A stretch of 64,000 bases of DNA. Origin: Nocardia mangyaensis. Its GTDB lineage: Bacteria; Actinomycetota; Actinomycetes; Mycobacteriales; Mycobacteriaceae. The translations under genes were made by a program, and so were the position numbers. Below the pieces are notes generated by a model. It ran no database searches. It was not told the origin of the DNA and saw nothing but the letters and a program-made list of their open reading frames with translations. This document shows positions 43,872 through 53,181 of the stretch, piece by piece (positions within the stretch are counted from its first letter, which is position 1; each line of letters opens with the position of its first letter). The stretch spans positions 1,550,001 to 1,614,000 of the forward strand of contig NZ_CP018082.1 of assembly GCF_001886715.1 (NCBI RefSeq), in the 5' to 3' direction.

Positions 43872-45356
43872 TCATTCCGCCGCGCACGGTGACGTCGAGC
43901 CAATCGCGAACCGGCGCTGCGCCGGGTCGGCCCCGTAGAAGAGGGCGGCGCTCACGGTGAAGCCGCGCGGATCGGTGTAGGACCGGTTCTCCGGCTGGTC
44001 GCCGGGGATCGGATCGGGGTCGCGCACGAAGCCGCGGGTGGTCATCGCCGCGAGGTTCGCCAGCACGCGGTCGATGAACTCCGGCGACGGATTGATCTGT
44101 GTCCGTTCGTAGATCGGCGTCCACGGCGGCCCGACCGCGCGCAGCGAGTTCGGATCGGTGCGGCGGCCGTGGGTCAGATCGACCGCATCGACGGGCACGG
44201 AAACCGGCTCCGGCCAGACGAGTTCGAAATTTCCCGCCACCAGCCGGCTCGCCTCGGTGACGGTGAGCCCGGGTTTGTCGGTGATGCGCGGATCGGCATA
44301 GGGATCGACGTCGAACAGCGCCCCCGCCGAGGCGGCCTTGCCCGCGTCGAACGCCTCCTTGGCGCCGTTGCCGTTGTCGCCGAGCCCGACATCGATCCAG
44401 CGGCTCTCGATGCCTCGCTCGACATATCCGGTGACCTCACCGCCCGCGATCACCCCGACGATATTGGCGAAGGCGGTCGATTTCGGGTCGTCCCAGTACT
44501 TCCCGTGCCCGTCCGGTCCGAACACCACCTCGCCCGGCCGATGTCCACTGGTCGCGGTGCCGTAGAAGCCGGTGTCGAGGCGGGTCACGCCGGGTACCTC
44601 GTCCGGGTCGCCGCCGAGTTCGGCCGAGGCGTGCGGATTGCCGGGGATCCGGACCCCGCCCGGAATCGACAGTCCGGCTTCCGGATACGACTGGACGACG
44701 CCGATCGGGTCGCCAGGCGCGGTCATCGAGTAGCGCTGGACGGCGGGATTCGGATTGTTCCAGCCGGTGTCGAACACCCCGGTGCCCGTTCCCGGCACGT
44801 ACACCCCGACTCCCGCTGCGCCCGAATTCATCGCACCGAGCAGCTCGACCATCCGCCGTTGCCCTCGGTGCCGAACATGACGAACTTGCGCTCGACCATG
44901 TCCTGGTACGGCGTTGCGCGCGCCGGTCGCGGCCGGTGCGGTGCCGAGTTCGCCCACCCCGGCGGGGTTCGGGATCGGGGCCAGCATGGCCTCGAGCTGC
45001 TGGCTGACAGTGACTCACCGAGCCGAGCGCCGAAGAGAGTGTCGAGGCGTTCGATCTCATCCAACCCGCCGTGCAGGTTGAGCTGGAAAACCTCCTGTGT
45101 ACTGGACCAGAAGAACCGCGCGCTCGGTGCGGTAGCACTCGACGGCGGGGTGACCCATTCCGATCCCGAGAAGACGGGCGAGGCCGCGCTGGGCCGGATC
45201 GGTGAGTGCGCGCACGGCGGCGAGTACCTCGCTGCCGTCGCCGGTCGCCTCGGACATCGTCGACCAGGCCAGCCCGCCGACCTCGTCCCCCGCCTGGCGC
45301 CACATCCTGGCCATGACCGTCAACTGCTCGGGCTCGACACCCAGCGTCGCACTCAC
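43872..45356 (-). pseudogene. Frameshifted gene for an uncharacterised envelope/ESX-associated-type protein
   Basis: Three overlapping open segments read as one protein only if four frameshifts are bridged. The N part (45356 to about 45095) resembles an ESX-associated helical domain (VMARMWRQAGDEVGG). Frames then alternate near 45095, 45003, 44910 and 44855. Bridging them joins a TLFGARLGESLS segment to QQLEAMLAPIPNPAG, then VERKFVMFGTEGNG, then VELLGAMNSGAAG. The C part (43872 to about 44850) contains VYVPGTGTGVFDTGW and looks like an alpha/beta-hydrolase-related region. Codon usage is native. Either the gene is decayed or the consensus has local indel errors. Intact function is unknown. Confidence 0.78.
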
Positions 45357-45443
45357 GAATTCCCCTTCTTCGCTGCCGAGGTCCTCTTCGTGAAGGTTGG
45401 ACGGGGCAGGCGAAGCGAGATTTCCGCTCTGTGATGTGAGTCG

Positions 45444-45896
45444 CTATCGAACCGGGGCGGGCACGTCCTCCGACGACTCGGTGCGGGCGTGCGCGCAGTC
45501 ACGGCAGGTGCCGAAGATCTCGAGGGTGTGACTCACCTCGGTGAAGCCGTATTCGCCCGCGATGGACTCGGCCCACGCCTCGACTGTGGGGCCTTCGACC
45601 TCGACGGTGCGACCACAGTGCCGGCAGACCAGGTGGTGGTGGTGGCCGCTCGAACACTGCCGGTAGACCGATTCGCCGGAGTCGGTGCGCAAGACGTCGA
45701 CCATGCCCGCGTCGACCAGCGACTGCAGCGTGCGATACACGGTGGTCAGGCCGATGCCCTCGCCGCGTTTGCGCAGTTCGTCGTGTAGTTCCTGAGCCGA
45801 GCGGAACTCGTCGATATCGCCGAGCAGGGCCGAGATCGCACTGCGCTGGCGGGTGCTCCGCACGCCGACCTGCTTGCCGGAGAAATTGTCAGTCAA
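45444..45896 (-). CDS. zur: Zinc uptake regulator Zur (FurB)
   Basis: A 150-residue Fur-family repressor. The winged helix is EFRSAQELHDELRKRGEGIG. The zinc sites include SSGHHHHLVCRHCGRTVEV (HHHH, CxxC) near residue 96 and the C-terminal FGTCRDC pair. In mycobacteria Zur (FurB) represses zinc import and alternative ribosomal proteins and is co-transcribed with smtB. The TTG start at 45896 is chosen because a GAAGAAGGG site, overlapping the smtB stop, precedes it and the length matches FurB. An upstream ATG would extend into smtB. Confidence 0.92.
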   Translation of the reverse strand: MTDNFSGKQVGVRSTRQRSAISALLGDIDEFRSAQELHDELRKRGEGIGLTTVYRTLQSLVDAGMVDVLRTDSGESVYRQCSSGHHHHLVCRHCGRTVEVEGPTVEAWAESIAGEYGFTEVSHTLEIFGTCRDCAHARTESSEDVPAPVR

Positions 45897-45900
45897 CGGT

Positions 45901-46251
45901 TTACCCTTCTTCGGCGTGGGCGACGGCATCGACGACGATGTGCGCCAGATGGTCGTCGACGAGTTCGTAGAGGACCTCGCGGCCCGAACGTTCGCCATGG
46001 ACGACCCCCGCCGATTTGAGAATGCGCAGGTGCTGGCTCACCAGCGGCTGGGTGACCCCGAGCGCGTCGACCAGCTCGTGCACGCAGCGCGGCGACTCGC
46101 GCAATTGCAGCACGATCGCGATCCGCACCGGCGCGGCCAGGGCCCGCAACAGCTCACCCGCGTCCTCGAGCACCTGGCGTGCGGGCACGGCGGCGGGGGC
46201 GGGGGAGTGGTACGGATTGTGTGAGTGCGCGGGCGCGGCCTCGGTGGTCAT
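45901..46251 (-). CDS. smtB: ArsR/SmtB-family zinc-responsive repressor
   Basis: A 116-residue ArsR-family regulator. The winged helix is HELVDALGVTQPLVSQHLRIL near residues 58-78. The C-terminal helix carries D/H residues (DDHLAHIVVDAVAH) matching the alpha-5 zinc site of SmtB, and the N terminus has HSHNPYH. The pair smtB-zur matches Rv2358-Rv2359, where zinc releases SmtB and allows zur expression. It lies 4 bp upstream of zur and is divergent from glyS. Confidence 0.92.
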   Translation of the reverse strand: MTTEAAPAHSHNPYHSPAPAAVPARQVLEDAGELLRALAAPVRIAIVLQLRESPRCVHELVDALGVTQPLVSQHLRILKSAGVVHGERSGREVLYELVDDHLAHIVVDAVAHAEEG

Positions 46252-46264
46252 GAGCCAACTCCTT

Positions 46265-46283
46265 AATGGAAACAGATTCCATT
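46265..46283. promoter_or_regulatory. smtB operator candidate AATGGAA-N5-TTCCATT
   Basis: A perfect 7-bp inverted repeat with a 5-bp spacer, located 14 bp upstream of the smtB start in the smtB-glyS divergent region. It is AT-richer than its surroundings. Its place suits autoregulation by SmtB and/or Zur. Confidence 0.6.
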
Positions 46284-46455
46284 TTGATATGCAAGGGTGC
46301 GCATGTCAAATGACGCGCCGGGCGGGAGACGGTCGGCTGCTGCAATCTCGCTGGACACCTCCCGATACGCTGGACCCGATACGTACGGTATGTCGATCCG
46401 GAGCACCGGGCGGGATACCGGCAATTCCGACTCGCAGTGGATGGAGAAATCTCGC

Positions 46456-47841
46456 GTGGCACCCAAGTCGAAGGTGGACACCGTTGCCAACCTCGCCAAG
46501 CGCCGGGGTCTGGTCTACCCGTGCGGTGAGATCTACGGAGGCACCAAGTCGGCGTGGGACTACGGTCCGCTGGGCGTCGAGCTGAAGGAGAACATCAAGC
46601 GGCAGTGGTGGCGCACCATGGTCACCAGCCGTGAGGATGTCGTCGGCCTGGACTCCTCGGTGATCCTGCCGCGTCAGGTCTGGGAGGCCTCCGGCCACGT
46701 CGAGACCTTCTCCGATCCGCTGGTCGAATCGCTGCACACCCACAAGCGCTACCGCGCCGATCATCTCCTGGAGGCCTACGAGGAGAAGCACGGCCGCCCG
46801 CCCGCCAACGGCCTGGCCGACATCAACGATCCCGAGACCGGCCAGCCCGGCAAGTGGACCGAGCCGAAGAACTTCTCCGGCCTGCTCAAGACCTTCCTCG
46901 GCCCGGTCGACGACGAAGAGGGCCTGCACTACCTGCGCCCCGAGACCGCACAGGGCATCTTCGTCAACTACAAGAACGTCGAGACCACCGCGCGCAAGAA
47001 GCCGCCGTTCGGTATCGCCCAGATCGGCAAGAGCTTCCGCAACGAGATCACGCCGGGCAACTTCATCTTCCGCACGCGGGAGTTCGAGCAGATGGAGATG
47101 GAGTTCTTCGTCAAGCCCGGCGAGGACGCCGAGTGGCACAAGTACTGGATCGACACCCGCCTGGCCTGGTACACCGACCTCGGCATCGATCCCGAGAACC
47201 TGCGCCTGTTCGAGCACCCGCAGGAAAAGCTGTCGCACTACTCGGCGGGCACCACCGACATCGAGTACCGCTTCCGGTTCCAGGGCAGCGAATGGGGCGA
47301 GCTCGAAGGCATCGCCAATCGCACCGACTACGACCTGAAGACGCACTCGAAGCATTCCGGCACCGACCTGAGCTTCTTCGATCAGGCCTCGGGTGAGCGC
47401 TACGTCCCCTACGTCATCGAGCCCGCGGCCGGCCTGACCCGTTCGCTGATGGCGTTCCTGGTCGACGCCTACGCCGAGGACGAGGCCCCCAACGCCAAGG
47501 GCGGCGTCGACGTGCGTACGGTCCTTCGCCTCGATCGTCGCCTCGCGCCGGTCAAGGCCGCGGTCCTGCCACTGTCGCGCAATGCCGACCTGACCCCCAA
47601 GGCCAAGGACCTCGCCGCCCAGCTTCGCCGCAACTGGAACATCGACTTCGACGACGCGGGCGCCATCGGCCGCCGCTACCGTCGCCAGGACGAGATCGGC
47701 ACCCCGTTCTGCATCACCGTCGACTTCGACACCATCGACGACCAGGCCGTGACGGTCCGCGAACGCGACTCGATGGCTCAGGAACGCATCGCCCTCGACC
47801 AGGTCGAGTCCTACCTCGCCACCCGCCTCCTCGGAGCGTAG
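46456..47841 (+). CDS. glyS: Glycyl-tRNA synthetase
   Basis: A 461-residue class II (alpha2-type) glycyl-tRNA synthetase. SGLVYP/GEIYGG-type text is seen ([20 protein letters not shown] near residue 14). Motif 2-like [19 protein letters not shown] lies near 195, motif 3-like [12 protein letters not shown] near 324, and the C-terminal anticodon domain follows. GTG 46456 is chosen because GGAGA lies 8 nt upstream and the length matches M. tuberculosis GlyS; ATG 46441 is an alternative. A strong terminator follows. Confidence 0.95.
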   Translation: MAPKSKVDTVANLAKRRGLVYPCGEIYGGTKSAWDYGPLGVELKENIKRQWWRTMVTSREDVVGLDSSVILPRQVWEASGHVETFSDPLVESLHTHKRYRADHLLEAYEEKHGRPPANGLADINDPETGQPGKWTEPKNFSGLLKTFLGPVDDEEGLHYLRPETAQGIFVNYKNVETTARKKPPFGIAQIGKSFRNEITPGNFIFRTREFEQMEMEFFVKPGEDAEWHKYWIDTRLAWYTDLGIDPENLRLFEHPQEKLSHYSAGTTDIEYRFRFQGSEWGELEGIANRTDYDLKTHSKHSGTDLSFFDQASGERYVPYVIEPAAGLTRSLMAFLVDAYAEDEAPNAKGGVDVRTVLRLDRRLAPVKAAVLPLSRNADLTPKAKDLAAQLRRNWNIDFDDAGAIGRRYRRQDEIGTPFCITVDFDTIDDQAVTVRERDSMAQERIALDQVESYLATRLLGA

Positions 47842-47851
47842 GAACCACACC

Positions 47852-47887
47852 CGAGAAGCCCGCACCCCACCAGGTGCGGGCTTCTCG
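47852..47887 (+). terminator. Terminator hairpin after glyS
   Basis: A perfect 15-bp stem (CGAGAAGCCCGCACC at 47852-47866 and its complement at 47873-47887) with a 6-nt loop, 10 bp after the glyS stop. No T-run follows. Confidence 0.85.
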
Positions 47888-48046
47888 CGTTGGACGGTTG
47901 ATCACCAGGCTCTGGTGTGAGTATCGGCCGAGTAGCGAACGCCACCAAAGCCTGTTGATCTTGATCGACGGGGTCCGGGGTACAGGTGATCACAGGGCGT
48001 ACCTGACGGTTTGCGTCGGGGAGGTGTGTGCCTCACTCTTTCCGTT

Positions 48047-49318
48047 GTGCTGTGGGAACCGGAAGACGTCGTGCGGGTGCTGGCTCCGTCGGAGCAGCGA
48101 TTCGTGCGGCACGCAACCTTCACCGGACGCTCGGTGACGGTGCGCGGTGAACTCGACGCGGCAGCGCTCGGGGCGGCGTTCGCGGCGTTGCAGCGAGCCT
48201 TTCCGATTCTGGTGTGCCGGATCGTCGAGGACGCCGAGGGTAACGGAATCCTGTTGCGCCCCGGTCACATCGAGCCCGTGGGCGCGTGGGTGAGTTTCGA
48301 CGACCCCGACGAGGTCAGGATCCCGGCCGAATCCATGGCGCCCAACGCGCAGCTCGGCTACCTGGACGTGGTTCTCGCCGAAGAGGATCGGGCGCGGGTC
48401 ACGTTGTTCGTGCACCACAGCATCGCCGACGCCGCGCACTGCGTGGAACTGCTCGCCCGGCTGTGGGGCTACTACACCGACCACGTGGAGACCGGGACCA
48501 TCGCGGCGGGTGCGCGGGCGTACCCGGAGTCGTTGGAAGCGTTGCTGGCCCGGCGCGGGGTCGTCCGCGGGCCGCGTTCGGGACTGGAGTCGGTGACCCG
48601 TCCGCTGGTCGTCGCCGACGAGACACCGGTCGCCGAACCGGGCGAACCGGCTCCACCCGCGCTGGCTCGACCCGACCGGATCCGGCTCGACCCGACCGAG
48701 ACCGCGCGTGTGGTCGAGCAGGCGCGCACGCACGCGGTGAGCGTCAACGGGCTGGTCACCGCCGCGGTGCTGCGAGCCCTCGTCACGCTGACCGGCGCCG
48801 ACCGGGTCGGCTGTGTCTACCCGGTCGACCTGCGCAGGCGTCTGGACCCGCCGGTCGCGGCGGAAGCAGGCACCAACCTCATCGGTCTCGCCGCCTTCAC
48901 CGCGGACCGCGCCGACACCGAAAACCTCGTCGGCCTGGCCCGCAAGATCGGCACCAGCCTGCACGACGACCTCACCACCGGCGTCATCGAACAGTCCGCC
49001 CTGCATTTCCCGGACATCTTCGGCCCCAACCGAATCCACTCCACCGCGGGTCACATCGCCCTCACCAACACCGGCACCGTCCCTGCCTTCCGCGCCCCGA
49101 CCGGCGTGCTTCTCGACGACTACGAGATCGTCTACCTCGCCGCCCATCCCCGCCCGTCGGCAGGCGCCTCCGCTGCGGTCACCATCCTCGTCTACACCTA
49201 CTGGGGGACACTCACGCTGGCCCGGCTGGGGGGCGGCAGTCGAACCACCGACCTGCTGTCCGCGATCGCTGCCGAACTCGACTGGCAGCGCACAGATCAC
49301 GAGGTCGCGACCGCTTGA
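48047..49318 (+). CDS. PapA-like acyltransferase (condensation-domain family)
   Basis: A 423-residue protein of the condensation/PapA5-like superfamily. The catalytic HHxxxD motif is FVHHSIADAAH near residues 125-135. The C-terminal half has the PVDLRRRLDPPV and LALTNTG-like blocks seen in phthiocerol/phthiodiolone dimycocerosyl transferases. Family members esterify long-chain acyl groups onto polyketide diols or glycolipids, so a role in envelope lipid biosynthesis is likely, but the substrate is unknown. The start is uncertain: GTG 48047 fits the family's N terminus, while GGGGAGG nearer 48020 would suit an upstream start. Confidence 0.82.
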   Translation: MLWEPEDVVRVLAPSEQRFVRHATFTGRSVTVRGELDAAALGAAFAALQRAFPILVCRIVEDAEGNGILLRPGHIEPVGAWVSFDDPDEVRIPAESMAPNAQLGYLDVVLAEEDRARVTLFVHHSIADAAHCVELLARLWGYYTDHVETGTIAAGARAYPESLEALLARRGVVRGPRSGLESVTRPLVVADETPVAEPGEPAPPALARPDRIRLDPTETARVVEQARTHAVSVNGLVTAAVLRALVTLTGADRVGCVYPVDLRRRLDPPVAAEAGTNLIGLAAFTADRADTENLVGLARKIGTSLHDDLTTGVIEQSALHFPDIFGPNRIHSTAGHIALTNTGTVPAFRAPTGVLLDDYEIVYLAAHPRPSAGASAAVTILVYTYWGTLTLARLGGGSRTTDLLSAIAAELDWQRTDHEVATA

Positions 49319-49500
49319 CGGATGTCGGCGTCGCCCGATGGTGGCGTTCGGTGCCAACGGCCGGATTCCCGTCGCGCTACGGCACCACTCGGGGTGGCCC
49401 CGTGGGTGCGCCGCGGTGAGCTCCACGCCGCCTCAGCACGGGGTCCGTGAGCATCGATCGCGGCGAGCGTCGGCGCTCACGGACGAACTCCATCACCGTG

Positions 49501-49536
49501 CGGGCGCACGACCGCAGAGTCCAGGTCGTGCGCCCG
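49501..49536. terminator. Terminator hairpin between papA-like and merR genes
   Basis: A perfect 12-bp stem (CGGGCGCACGAC and its complement) with a 12-nt loop between two convergent genes. A second inverted repeat (GTCCGTGAGC at 49443-49452 with GCTCACGGAC at 49475-49484) lies just upstream. Confidence 0.65.
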
Positions 49537-49556
49537 ACTTGTCCGCCCGGTGCCGG

Positions 49557-50375
49557 TCACCTCGGGGCGAGGGGCTCCTGAAGCTCGGTGACCCATCCGT
49601 CGGGGTCGGGCGTCCACTCCAGGGTGACCTCGCGGACCGGGGCGCCGGTGCGATATCCGTTGTCCTCCACCCAGCGGCCCAGCGCCTGCCACGCCGCACC
49701 GATCTCGGCGACGCTGCCGTGATGGACGGTGGTCGCCACTTTCTCCAGCGCGGGCAGGTCGACGATCGAGAACTCCGGCGCCGCATCAGGTTCCGCCTTC
49801 ACCGGGACGCACGCGTGGACCTCCACCGATCCGTCCTCGCGTGGCTCGTAGTAGGCGGTTCCGGGCCCGACGATCGCGATTCCGGCTTGCTCGAGTCGTG
49901 AGAACAGCCCTTCGAACAGCGGCCGGATCACCGGGCTGATCGCCGAGGGTTCGAACCCCGCTGCCACCCCGGTCGATTCGGCCACTCTGACCGCGGGCAG
50001 CGACTTGATCACGACATCCTGATCGGGCATGACGCCCTCCTTTTCTATGATGCGGAGTCTCGCCTCGACCTCGGTCAACCGCGCACGGTCGTCCGCGATG
50101 CGCTGTTCCAGCTCGGCCCGGCGCAACGCGAGCATGCCGCGCAGGGCGACCACATCGGGCCCTGGTTCGAGCATCCGGCCCACCTGTTCCAAGGTGAACC
50201 CGAGCTCTTTGAGCGCGACGATCCGGTTGAGCCGGGCCAGCTGTGCCGCGGTGTAGAACCGGTAGCCGGTGGCCGGGTCGACCCGGGCCGGGTGCAGCAG
50301 CCCCACCGCGTCGTAGTGACGCAGCATGCGTACCGACACCTGACCGTGTCTGGCGAAATCTCCGATACTGAACAT
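49557..50375 (-). CDS. MerR-family regulator with GyrI-like effector domain
   Basis: A 272-residue regulator. The MerR winged helix is FSIGDFARHGQVSVRMLRHY at residues 2-21, followed by YRFYTAAQLARLNRI and a coiled-coil dimer helix up to about residue 110. Residues 120-272 form a GyrI/SOUL-like ligand-binding domain (PAVRVAESTG and VHACVPVKAE), as in multidrug-responsive MerR proteins. It has its own promoter with the distinctive 19-bp spacer, so it is probably autoregulated. Confidence 0.93.
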   Translation of the reverse strand: MFSIGDFARHGQVSVRMLRHYDAVGLLHPARVDPATGYRFYTAAQLARLNRIVALKELGFTLEQVGRMLEPGPDVVALRGMLALRRAELEQRIADDRARLTEVEARLRIIEKEGVMPDQDVVIKSLPAVRVAESTGVAAGFEPSAISPVIRPLFEGLFSRLEQAGIAIVGPGTAYYEPREDGSVEVHACVPVKAEPDAAPEFSIVDLPALEKVATTVHHGSVAEIGAAWQALGRWVEDNGYRTGAPVREVTLEWTPDPDGWVTELQEPLAPR

Positions 50376-50385
50376 GACGCCCTCC

Positions 50386-50416
50386 GGTGTACGGCCTCAC
50401 ACGGTGTGAGGGTCAA
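50386..50416 (-). promoter_or_regulatory. MerR-type promoter with 19-bp spacer and palindromic operator
   Basis: On the minus strand, -35 TTGACC (50416-50411) and -10 TACACC (50391-50386) are separated by 19 bp. The spacer carries the perfect palindrome CCTCACAC-C-GTGTGAGG (50411-50395). A long spacer with a centred operator is the hallmark of MerR-activated promoters. The start codon lies only 10 bp past the -10, so the leader must be very short. Confidence 0.75.
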
Positions 50417-50420
50417 GCGC

Positions 50421-52430
50421 TCAGAAGCGACCACCCCGGCTGACCCGCCGCGATCCCGATGACCCGCCGAAGGAGCCCGCCCGGTAACCACCCCCACCAC
50501 TGCTGCGCCGAGATCCACCGCTCATCGAACCGCGCAGGAAACTGTCGAGCAGAATACCGCCGAGCACCGCGCCGGTCTGGGCATTGCCCGCGACCGGCCG
50601 CCGCTGCTGGCTCTCCCACGCCCGCACACTCGCCTGCGCCTGCTGCATCGCCCGCCCGCCGAGATCAGCGGCGGTCTGCGCGCCGCTGAGCGCACGCTGC
50701 GGATCGGCGCCGCCGAGTCCGCGCGCCTCGTCGAGATGGCGCTGTGCTTCCGAGAGCCGGGTACGCGCCTCGGCGTCGACCCCACCGCGGCGGGTGCTGA
50801 TGAACGACGACGCCGCGTCGATCCGCCCGGCCGCGTCGGTGAGCGTGCGATCGAGTCGGCGCCGCAGATCCTCGACCGCGAGTTTGCGATCCGAGGCCGC
50901 CGCGATCGCCCGATCGAGATCGGCATCGGCGTTGACCGCCTCATGGAAGGCGCCCAGCGGATCGGTCTCGGCCGCGGCGGACGCCGAGTTCACGGCGTCG
51001 GTGGCCGTGGTGACGGCCGCGCTGAGCTCGGGCCCGCCGAATTCGGTGAGGCCGGCGGCGACGCCGAGGTCGGAGCGCAGTTCCTCGATGGCGGCGGGCA
51101 GTCCGTCTCGGGCCTGCTGAATATTGGTCGCGGCCTGGTCGACCGCGTCGAGCAGGGCGCGGGCCTGACCGATCGCGCCCTCGGCCGCGCGGATGGCCGC
51201 CACCGCACCGCCTTGCCGCCCGACCGGCTGGGTGAGCGCGGCCCGCGCGGTGTCGATATTGCTCTCGGCGAAGCTGATTCGTTCGCGCGCCATCTGCACG
51301 TTGTCGCGCACCGGGGCGATGACCGACGTCGGATAGGCCGAACTCAGCCGCGCCAGTTCGGCCTCGGAGGCCGGCGTGCGCGCGGTCAGCTCGACGACGG
51401 CCTGGGTGAGCCCGTTCAGCCGGGCGGGCGCGTCGATGAGCAGATCGCGCATGGCGTCGAAATCGGCCACCTGCGAATCGAGTTCGCGATCGGCCTTGCC
51501 CGCGGTGGTGATCAGATCGAGCAGCATGGCCCGCTGCTGGTCGGGGGTTTCGGGGATGTCGTCGTCGAGTTGCTGACGAATCGTGAACGCCTTGGCGGTG
51601 GCCGCACGGGCGGCGTCGAGGGCGGTGCGGAACGGGGTCACCGCGGTCTCCCCGAATTCGCCGGTGGCCAAGGCCAATTCCTCGGTGCTGGTGCGCACGG
51701 CGTCATCGATCTCGACGAGGCGCTCGCGCGAGAGCTCGTGCAGGGTCGGCAGCGAGAGCGCGGCCAGCGCCGCCGAATCGGTCGGATCGATCTCGCGCGC
51801 GCTGATCAGCTCGGCGCGCTCCCGACCACGGCGGCGACGGCGGGAGAACAGGATCAGCCCGCCCGCCACCACGACGACCGCCAGCGCGAGCAGCGCCAAC
51901 ACCCCGAGCGACACCCCGCCACCGCGGATCGCCGCGCCGAGGCCCTCGGCGGTCTCGACCCCGGCCTGCGCCCACTGCTCGTCCCGCAGTGCGGGTTCCA
52001 CCTCGCGGGCCAGCAGCGAATCCAGCTCTGCCTCGCTGACCTCCGTCGGCAGCTCGCCGTGCAGCCAGTAGCCGCGATCCTCCACCGCCACCACGAGCAG
52101 CAGATCGCGGTCGCTGAAGCCGGAGAGGTCGGCGGTGCGGGCGGCCCAGTCGCGCGGCGCCATCCCGTCGAAGTCACGCACGTAGTTGACCCACAGTTTC
52201 ACCTGGTGGTCGCGGTAGAGCGCATCGACAGCCTCGGTCACCCTGGCCTCGTCGGCGCCGCTGAGCACGTCCGCGGAGTCGACCACCTGCGGACCCATCC
52301 GCGCGGGCGGTTCGGCCGCGGCGCCCGGCGCGCACAGCAGACTCAGTGCGGCGAAAACGATGCCGATCAGACCAGCCAGTGCGCGCACCGGAACTGATCG
52401 TCGGGCCGGACTCTTCCTCGACTGCGGCAT
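50421..52430 (-). CDS. TPM-domain membrane protein with long helical region
   Basis: A 669-residue membrane protein. A signal-anchor (VRALAGLIGIVFAALSLLCA, ending in APGAAAE) precedes an extracytoplasmic TPM domain at about 45-165 (VDSADVLSGADEARVTEAVD and DLLLVVAVEDRGYWLHG). A transmembrane helix (VLALLALAVVVVAGGLILF) near 178 follows, then about 400 residues of Ala/Glu/Arg-rich helices and a Gly/Ser/Arg-rich tail. The architecture matches Rv2345-like proteins. TPM domains are linked to membrane-protein or phosphatase functions, but the role here is unknown. Confidence 0.87.
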   Translation of the reverse strand: MPQSRKSPARRSVPVRALAGLIGIVFAALSLLCAPGAAAEPPARMGPQVVDSADVLSGADEARVTEAVDALYRDHQVKLWVNYVRDFDGMAPRDWAARTADLSGFSDRDLLLVVAVEDRGYWLHGELPTEVSEAELDSLLAREVEPALRDEQWAQAGVETAEGLGAAIRGGGVSLGVLALLALAVVVVAGGLILFSRRRRRGRERAELISAREIDPTDSAALAALSLPTLHELSRERLVEIDDAVRTSTEELALATGEFGETAVTPFRTALDAARAATAKAFTIRQQLDDDIPETPDQQRAMLLDLITTAGKADRELDSQVADFDAMRDLLIDAPARLNGLTQAVVELTARTPASEAELARLSSAYPTSVIAPVRDNVQMARERISFAESNIDTARAALTQPVGRQGGAVAAIRAAEGAIGQARALLDAVDQAATNIQQARDGLPAAIEELRSDLGVAAGLTEFGGPELSAAVTTATDAVNSASAAAETDPLGAFHEAVNADADLDRAIAAASDRKLAVEDLRRRLDRTLTDAAGRIDAASSFISTRRGGVDAEARTRLSEAQRHLDEARGLGGADPQRALSGAQTAADLGGRAMQQAQASVRAWESQQRRPVAGNAQTGAVLGGILLDSFLRGSMSGGSRRSSGGGGYRAGSFGGSSGSRRVSRGGRF

Positions 52431-52503
52431 GGGTCGAATCTAATGGGCGCACGGGCCGTACGGCGAGTCCGCGAGTGTCGGCGCCTGCTCCTACGATCGG
52501 CGC

Positions 52504-53181
52504 ATGGTCTCAGTCGATCGCCGCTACACCGGTCACCTCACCCCCGGCACGGGCGCGCAGCAGCGCGACGTCCCCGGCGCCCGCATCACCAAGATGTCGG
52601 TCGGCCCGATGGACAACAACACCTACCTGGTGCAGAGCACCGCCACCGGCGCCACGGTCCTGATCGACGCCGCCAACGACGCCGCCCGCATCCTCGAACT
52701 GACCACCCAGGAAACCCCCGGCCAGGTCGAACTGATCGTCACCACTCACCAGCACCCCGACCACTGGCAGGCCCTGACCGAGGTCACGAAGTCACTCGGC
52801 GTCCCCACCGCGGCCCACCCCCTGGACGCGGACCCCCTCCCGGTCACCCCCGACCGCCTCCTCACCGACGGCGACACGATCGACGTCGGCGACCTCACCC
52901 TCGAAGTCATCCACCTGCGCGGCCACACCCCCGGCTCCCTCGCGCTGGCCCTCACCGACACCACCGGCCACACCCACCTCTTCACCGGTGACTCGCTATT
53001 TCCGGGGGGTCTTGGGCGGACAACAAATCCGAGCGACTTCGGAACCCTGTTCGGCGACGTGACCAGCAAGATCTTTGACCGCTACCCGGATGACACGTTG
53101 GTCTACCCCGGCCACGGCGACGACACAACTCTAGGCGCAGAGCGTCCACATCTCGCGGAGTGGAGTGATCGAGGATGGTGA
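52504..53181 (+). CDS. MBL-fold metallo-hydrolase with replaced 3' end
   Basis: A 225-residue metallo-beta-lactamase-fold hydrolase. Metal ligands are THQHPDH (HxHxDH) near residues 80-86, GHTPGS near 140, TGDSLFPGG near 161-169 and GHGDD near 205. The protein is complete and ends in ERPHLAEWSDRGW, a typical C terminus for this family. Codons up to TCG at 52993-52995 are strongly GC-ending; from CTA at 52996 they switch to AT-ending and rare ones (TTT, CTT, ACA ACA AAT, TTG, ACT CTA). The last 62 codons therefore look imported, as expected for an element that integrated into the gene and restored its frame. Confidence 0.9.
   Translation: MVSVDRRYTGHLTPGTGAQQRDVPGARITKMSVGPMDNNTYLVQSTATGATVLIDAANDAARILELTTQETPGQVELIVTTHQHPDHWQALTEVTKSLGVPTAAHPLDADPLPVTPDRLLTDGDTIDVGDLTLEVIHLRGHTPGSLALALTDTTGHTHLFTGDSLFPGGLGRTTNPSDFGTLFGDVTSKIFDRYPDDTLVYPGHGDDTTLGAERPHLAEWSDRGW
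52981..52998. other. Candidate left attachment site (attL core region)
   Basis: The codons for the conserved FTGDS-L segment sit exactly where codon usage switches from host-like to foreign. A site-specific recombination core would be expected within or just upstream of this stretch. The second copy (attR) must lie beyond the window, so the core cannot be delimited here. Confidence 0.5.
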
